Of a stretch of 8,725 nucleotides of DNA, positions 5,921-8,725 are shown in pieces (within the stretch, counting starts at the first letter, position 1; each line of letters starts with the position of its first letter). The position numbers were made by a program, and so were the translations under genes. The notes under the pieces were generated by a model that saw nothing but the letters and a program-made list of their open reading frames with translations, had not been told where the DNA came from and searched no databases. The stretch is from an uncultured Oscillochloris sp. (GTDB taxonomy: Bacteria; Chloroflexota; Chloroflexia; Chloroflexales; Chloroflexaceae). The DNA lies in the NCBI GenBank assembly GCA_903877345.1, contig CAIRDL010000716.1:1-8725 (forward strand), written 5' to 3'.

Positions 5921-5940
5921 GCCCAACGGCGTATCTTGCG

Positions 5941-5980
5941 GCCCTCGCACCTAATTGATCGGTGCGGGGGCTTTATTTTT
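5941..5980 (+). terminator. Intrinsic terminator after the mevalonate block
   Basis: The stem GCCCTCGCACC (5941-5951) pairs with GGTGCGGGGGC (5961-5971) over 11 bp with one T-G wobble, leaving a 9-base loop. The T-rich run TTTATTTTT (5972-5980) follows. It would end the synthase-thiolase-DUF35 transcript about 100 bp after the DUF35 stop. Confidence 0.85.
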
Positions 5981-5993
5981 GCGTTAAGTGGTT

Positions 5994-5999
5994 TACAAT
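5994..5999 (+). promoter_or_regulatory. Possible -10 box of the Yip1-like gene
   Basis: TACAAT lies 37 bp before the ATG at 6037, just after the upstream terminator, where a new promoter is expected. No clear -35 box sits 16-18 bp upstream. The surrounding GTTTACAATAGAGGC resembles the sequence before the reductase gene. Confidence 0.4.
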
Positions 6000-6036
6000 A
6001 GAGGCACGGGCCGTCCATTGAACAAGGAGCTTGCAT

Positions 6037-6645
6037 ATGTTCCAGGAAATGATCAACGGCAGTATCGCAGTCTTCACGAAGCCGTCCGTCGAGACGTTCG
6101 AGACGCACGAGAAGGATAACTTGACCTGGGCGCTGATCTACTCGGTGATCGCGGGGGTGATCAACGCGGTGTTGGGGGCGATCAAGGCCGCGCTGTTCCC
6201 CGGCGCGGTCGAGGGGTTTCAGTCAAGCGCCACTGGCGGTTCGGGCATTGTGAGTACCGTGGTGGGGGCCGTCATCGCCACAATCATCGGCATGATGATT
6301 AGCTGGGGGATTACTTACGGGCTTGGGAAGGCTTTCGGCGGCACTGGCAAGTTCGGTGAGTTGGCCTACGACCTGTCACTCTTCAACGCACCCTCGACGG
6401 TAATCTTCAGCGTCCTCAACTTCATTCCCATCCTGGGTGGCATCGCGGCCCTGGTGCTAGGTTGCTACAACATGTATCTGACCTACGTGGGCATCCAGTC
6501 GGGAATGAACCTGCCCAGCAACAAGGCGCTCTACGTCATCTTGATCGAGATCGCCATTGTCGTCGTGCTTGGCATCTGCGTCGGGGTCTTTGCCTTCGCC
6601 GCCATCGCTGCCCTCATGGGTGCTTCGGGTGGCCTCGAGCGCTAG
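6037..6645 (+). CDS. Yip1-like multi-pass membrane protein (202 aa)
   Basis: The protein resembles bacterial members of the Yip1 domain family, whose role in bacteria is poorly defined. A short polar N-terminus (MFQEMINGSIAVFTKPSVET) precedes about five hydrophobic segments, near residues 31-54, 70-98, 118-132, 133-151 and 164-195. The Pro in NFIPILGG (128-135) lies between the third and fourth. Cys143 and Cys181 are in membrane segments. The start at ATG 6037 is fixed by AAGGAG (6024-6029) 7 bp upstream; an in-frame TTG at 6031 overlaps that site too closely. It has its own terminator upstream and converges with the methyltransferase gene, so it looks monocistronic. Its function here is unknown. 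Confidence 0.85.
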   Translation: MFQEMINGSIAVFTKPSVETFETHEKDNLTWALIYSVIAGVINAVLGAIKAALFPGAVEGFQSSATGGSGIVSTVVGAVIATIIGMMISWGITYGLGKAFGGTGKFGELAYDLSLFNAPSTVIFSVLNFIPILGGIAALVLGCYNMYLTYVGIQSGMNLPSNKALYVILIEIAIVVVLGICVGVFAFAAIAALMGASGGLER

Positions 6646-6668
6646 TTCAGCCTCTCACCGAAGCGTAG

Positions 6669-7370
6669 TCAGTTCCGACCGCCGCCCCGCAGGGGGCGGC
6701 GGTTTGGCGTTCCCGCCGGCCATCCCCCGCAGGCGATCAGCGATTTAGTCAGCCCTAGCACGCGCTCGTGCAGGATCTCAGCCTCTGGAAAGAGCGCCTG
6801 GAGTTCACGCTGCGTGAGCAAGCGATGCTCAGCGACGAGCGCCAACGCAGCGCCGGGGTCAGGTTGGCGGCGATACCAGCCGAGGTTGAAGTGCCGCACC
6901 AGGGCAACTTGGGCCGCCAAGGGCAGCCATTGAAAGCCCGGCACAAGGAAATGCGGCTCAAGGGGAAAGGCGCGATTAGGCGTCTGGACAAAATAGCACC
7001 GCCCGACGCGGCGCACCTCGGCGGCCATGCGCTGTTGGTGCGCCAAACTGCCCAGATGCTCAATCACCGAATTAGAGAAAACCACGTCGAAGGCTCCAGC
7101 AGCAAAGGCGCTTAAATCGCGGGCATCGCCTTTGAGCATCTGAAAGCCGGGCCGCGTCACCTCTTCCGTCGTAAGATTGAGCAGCACCACCTCAATGCCG
7201 GGGCGTCCGCTGAAGCCCATCTGCGCCCAGAAGTTCACCCGCCCGCCCACATCGAGGATGCGGAACGGCGGCGTCAGGCGGTCGAGACGGGCCTGAAAGA
7301 GTGTGAAACGCGCCCGCCGCATACGCGTCGCCAGCGAGTTAGGATCGCGGTTGTCAAAGGGGCGAAACAT
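6669..7370 (-). CDS. Class I SAM-dependent methyltransferase (233 aa)
   Basis: It probably transfers a methyl group from S-adenosylmethionine to an unidentified substrate. The N-terminal 35 residues are Arg-rich (LATRMRRARFTLFQARLDR). Motif I is FRILDVGGRVNFW (36-48); the usual G-x-G-x-G is altered to GGRVN. Strand two (IEVVLLNL, 59-66) carries no acidic residue at its end, where one often binds the ribose. GDARDL is at 81-86, the DVVFSNSVIEHL motif IV/post-IV region is at 95-106, and YFVQTPNRAFPLEPH follows at 126-140, a layout seen in ubiquinone-type and glycan-cluster methyltransferases. The start at ATG 7370 has a modest AAGG about 8 bp upstream; GTG 7373 is adjacent. The last 14 residues (GTPNRRPLRGGGRN) are encoded by the hairpin region and look like a read-through tail. 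Confidence 0.85.
   Translation of the reverse strand: MFRPFDNRDPNSLATRMRRARFTLFQARLDRLTPPFRILDVGGRVNFWAQMGFSGRPGIEVVLLNLTTEEVTRPGFQMLKGDARDLSAFAAGAFDVVFSNSVIEHLGSLAHQQRMAAEVRRVGRCYFVQTPNRAFPLEPHFLVPGFQWLPLAAQVALVRHFNLGWYRRQPDPGAALALVAEHRLLTQRELQALFPEAEILHERVLGLTKSLIACGGWPAGTPNRRPLRGGGRN
6678..6706 (+). terminator. GC-rich hairpin between convergent genes
   Basis: ACCGCCGCCCC (6678-6688) pairs perfectly with GGGGCGGCGGT (6693-6703) around GCAG, followed by only a short TTTGG. It lies about 30 bp after the Yip1-like stop and inside the last codons of the methyltransferase. The stem is strong and the T tract poor, so activity on the plus strand is plausible but not certain. Confidence 0.5.
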
Positions 7371-7392
7371 CACTGCTACCTTATTTGTACTA

Positions 7393-7423
7393 CTGGGAGC
7401 GCGGGCGTCCCGCCCGCCCGCAA
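7393..7423. repeat. GC-rich REP-like sequence upstream of the methyltransferase
   Basis: CTGGGAGCGCGGGCGTCCCG followed by CCCGCCCGCAA contains GGGCG/CGCCC complementarity. Sequences of this type are a familiar source of spurious ARASRPP peptides in many bacterial genomes, which I know only in general terms. The gene-free interval 7371-7817 consists of this piece plus the repeats and the terminator listed next; I see no gene in it. Confidence 0.55.
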
Positions 7424-7434
7424 GCTTGTCTCAG

Positions 7435-7743
7435 CCTAAGGCATGGTTCAATCCAGCTTTACAGTCCAGCGATCTGACGCAAAGCCGCAAAGCCGCAAGG
7501 AGCATATGATTGCAGGTTTCAACTGTCAAGCTGAAATAACCGCTTCTGAATCATGCCTGCCTAAGGCATGTTTCAAATCAGCTTTACAGTCTGGGCCTCG
7601 CGCCGCTAGGGTGAGCACGGTGGGTGAGGCTGTGTCCTCGCTGGCTGAGCTTGTCGAAGCCAGCACCCAACTTCCCGTTCGTCGCGTAGGCTGCCATAGT
7701 AAACGGTCAAGCTAAAACCGTCGATTCTGAAACACGCCTGAGA
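7435..7743. repeat. Cluster of dispersed repeats in direct and inverted order
   Basis: A 32-bp word (CCTAAGGCATG...AGCTTTACAGTC) occurs at 7435-7466 and 7560-7591 with 29 of 32 matching bases. Between them GACGCAAAGCCGCAAAGCCG (from about 7475) is a relative of the octamer tract at 559-598. The segment 7515-7558 (TTTCAACTGTCAAGCTGAAA ... CATGCCT) matches the reverse complement of 497-540 and is itself an inverted partner of the 32-bp word at 7560. A further copy is at 7704-7740. No protein-like frame is credible here. Confidence 0.75.
7641..7663. repeat. Short hairpin with GAGCTTGTCGAAG core
   Basis: CTGGCT (7641-7646) pairs with AGCCAG (7658-7663) around GAGCTTGTCGA. The TTCGACAAGCTC word is common as a short intergenic repeat in many bacterial genomes (general knowledge, not checked). 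Confidence 0.45.
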
Positions 7744-7781
7744 CAAAAAGGACGAGCTTGGCAATGTTGCCAAGCTCGTCC
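7741..7781 (-). terminator. Intrinsic terminator of the cupredoxin-like gene
   Basis: GGACGAGCTTGGCAA (7750-7764) and TTGCCAAGCTCGTCC (7767-7781) form a perfect 15-bp stem. On the minus strand it is followed by TTTTTGTCT. It lies about 37 bp after the stop codon of the gene at 7818-8342 and points the right way. Confidence 0.92.
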
Positions 7782-7817
7782 CTAGTTCTAACTGAGGCTC
7801 AGGCCGAGAGGGCGGGA

Positions 7818-8342
7818 TTACCGCGTCACGGTGAGCTTAGTCCACATCCCCGACTGGAAGTGCGCCGGGAGGTTACAGAGCAACAGATACTCGCCAGCGG
7901 GCAGGTCAAGCGTCACTTGGCCACCGGTTCCACCCTCAATGTTCGCCACTTCACCCAAGCTCCCAAGGAACTTCTCATCCAGGCGTAGCACCGCATTGTC
8001 ATAGACCATACGGGACATCACCTGCTCGAGCGGCCCGTCGTTCCGCGTCTTCGCCGGAGCCTTCCCGCCGCCATTGGCGGGCGAGACGGCGGGGAAGGGC
8101 ACGACCAACATTTCGTGCTGCTGCACATCGGAGTTGGTGACGGTGAACGTAACTGGGCCAGCATGCACCGACGAGACATTGGGCGTGACTTGGAAGGCGC
8201 GGATGTCAACCTTCACTTGACCTTCCGCCGGAGCGACGGGCGCCTTGCTCGTGGGCGTTCCCCCAACGCCACAACTCGCAAGGGCCATCATCAGGAGACC
8301 GAAACCAACGAACTGACCCAACCGCATTGATCGACGTGCCAT
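7818..8342 (-). CDS. Cupredoxin-like lipoprotein with complete type 1 copper ligand set (174 aa)
   Basis: This is probably a small blue-copper electron carrier or copper-binding protein on the outer face of the membrane. Residues 1-23 form a signal peptide with lipobox LASC, so Cys24 is the lipid anchor. A Pro/Ala linker (29-41) leads to the beta-sandwich: VKVDIRAFQVTP (43-54), VTFTVTNSDVQQHEMLVV (64-81), a Gly/Ala/Lys-rich insertion (84-104), and GQVTLDLPAGEYLLLCNLPA (141-160). The likely copper ligands are His76, Cys156, His161 and Met166 in C-x4-H-x4-M. Auracyanins of Chloroflexales are membrane-anchored blue-copper carriers, but the spacing and loop here may instead fit another cupredoxin group. 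ATG 8342 is chosen because GGGGGAA (8349-8355) lies about 7 bp upstream. An upstream in-frame start at 8372 would put ten polar residues before the signal peptide. Confidence 0.88.
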   Translation of the reverse strand: MARRSMRLGQFVGFGLLMMALASCGVGGTPTSKAPVAPAEGQVKVDIRAFQVTPNVSSVHAGPVTFTVTNSDVQQHEMLVVPFPAVSPANGGGKAPAKTRNDGPLEQVMSRMVYDNAVLRLDEKFLGSLGEVANIEGGTGGQVTLDLPAGEYLLLCNLPAHFQSGMWTKLTVTR

Positions 8343-8509
8343 TGAAAATTCCCCCGTTTGCATTTGGCACACTATGATCCATGACGTGCGGTACTAAAGA
8401 CCGACGTCAGCTAAGAACTGAACAGTGTCCCCGCCGTACGGCGCGATAACCATCGCCAAGGTGCCAGGAACGTGCTGACCGTGTATTGAATGCAGTGCTG
8501 TATGAGATG

Positions 8510-8538
8510 ATTATGATGCATGTCAGGCATAATGTCAA
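8510..8538 (-). promoter_or_regulatory. Near-consensus housekeeping promoter for the cupredoxin-like gene
   Basis: On the minus strand a perfect TTGACA (8538-8533) is followed after 17 bases by CATAAT (8515-8510), five of six to consensus. The start would be near 8503, giving a leader of about 160 bases before ATG 8342. The leader contains the palindrome GCCGTACGGC but no riboswitch that I recognise. The rest of 8343-8618 is AT-richer than its surroundings and holds no convincing gene. Confidence 0.7.
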
Positions 8539-8618
8539 CATTGAGAATTATAGTACGAAGTCTTGTAGCTTGAGCGGGGCAAGCCGCCAAAATACGCTCA
8601 ACCTGCTGATTTTACAAG

Positions 8619-8725
8619 CCTGTAAGGGAAGCGGAAGATTTAAAACATTCCATCTGATCCGTGACGCGTGATCCGTGATCGGCTAGGGTGCGGCCCGGTC
8701 ACGGATCACGCATCACGGATCATTG
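8619..8725. repeat. Palindromic dispersed element, copy 3 (right end cut by window)
   Basis: The copy opens with CCTGTAAGGGAAGCGGAAGA, matching the complement of 129-140 and the plus strand from position 1. The arms at 8655-8678 and 8699-8722 are complementary over 24 bp with one mismatch, around a 20-base spacer. Both arm and spacer lengths equal those of copy 1. Confidence 0.8.

Noticed and set aside
7303..7715. Plus-strand open frames over the repeat region
   Set aside because: They are translations of dispersed repeats, including an ARASRPPASL peptide typical of spurious frames, with no ribosome binding site.
1..8725. Insertion sequence or prophage bounded by the two edge repeats
   Set aside because: No transposase, integrase or phage gene lies between the copies, and a third copy sits inside. 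The edge positions probably reflect how the window was cut.

Overview
The window looks like a chromosomal segment of a member of the Chloroflexota, most likely a Chloroflexales relative. That placement is inferred from the GC-rich coding bias, an archaeal-style mevalonate gene set in a bacterium, a lipid-anchored blue-copper-type protein, and intergenic regions crowded with short palindromic and tandem repeats. No database search was possible. There is no RNA gene, transposase, CRISPR array or phage gene.

Layout. Positions 1-140 hold a palindromic repeat element. On the minus strand follow a 79-residue single-pass membrane protein (205-444), a composite repeat (481-615) and a lipoprotein of unknown function (614-1324). 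The plus strand then carries the mevalonate entry block: class II HMG-CoA reductase (1533-2822), about 360 bp of direct and tandem repeats, an archaeal-type HMG-CoA synthase gene (3187-4236), a thiolase-fold protein (4270-5439) and a DUF35 OB-fold protein (5452-5844). The block closes with a second copy of the palindromic element and a good intrinsic terminator. A Yip1-like membrane protein (6037-6645, +) converges on a SAM methyltransferase (6669-7370, -). About 450 bp of repeats come next (7371-7817), then a cupredoxin-like lipoprotein (7818-8342, -) with its own terminator and a near-consensus promoter. The window ends in a third copy of the palindromic element.

How the genes fit together. 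In archaea, acetoacetyl-CoA thiolase, HMG-CoA synthase and a DUF35 protein form one complex that channels acetyl-CoA to HMG-CoA, which HMG-CoA reductase turns into mevalonate for isoprenoids. The same set is here, but three parts are abnormal. The synthase keeps its Cys/Glu/His residues and is homologous over about 350 codons, but codon 271 is an amber stop where a Tyr is expected. The thiolase has lost the nucleophilic Cys and both catalytic His motifs. The DUF35 protein has lost every Cys of its zinc ribbon. The thiolase and DUF35 frames are otherwise intact and well conserved, so they may be a non-catalytic scaffold rather than an active thiolase module. This is the most interesting feature of the window.

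The second theme is the repeats. At least four families fill the gaps, and several sit directly on the stop codon of the preceding gene.
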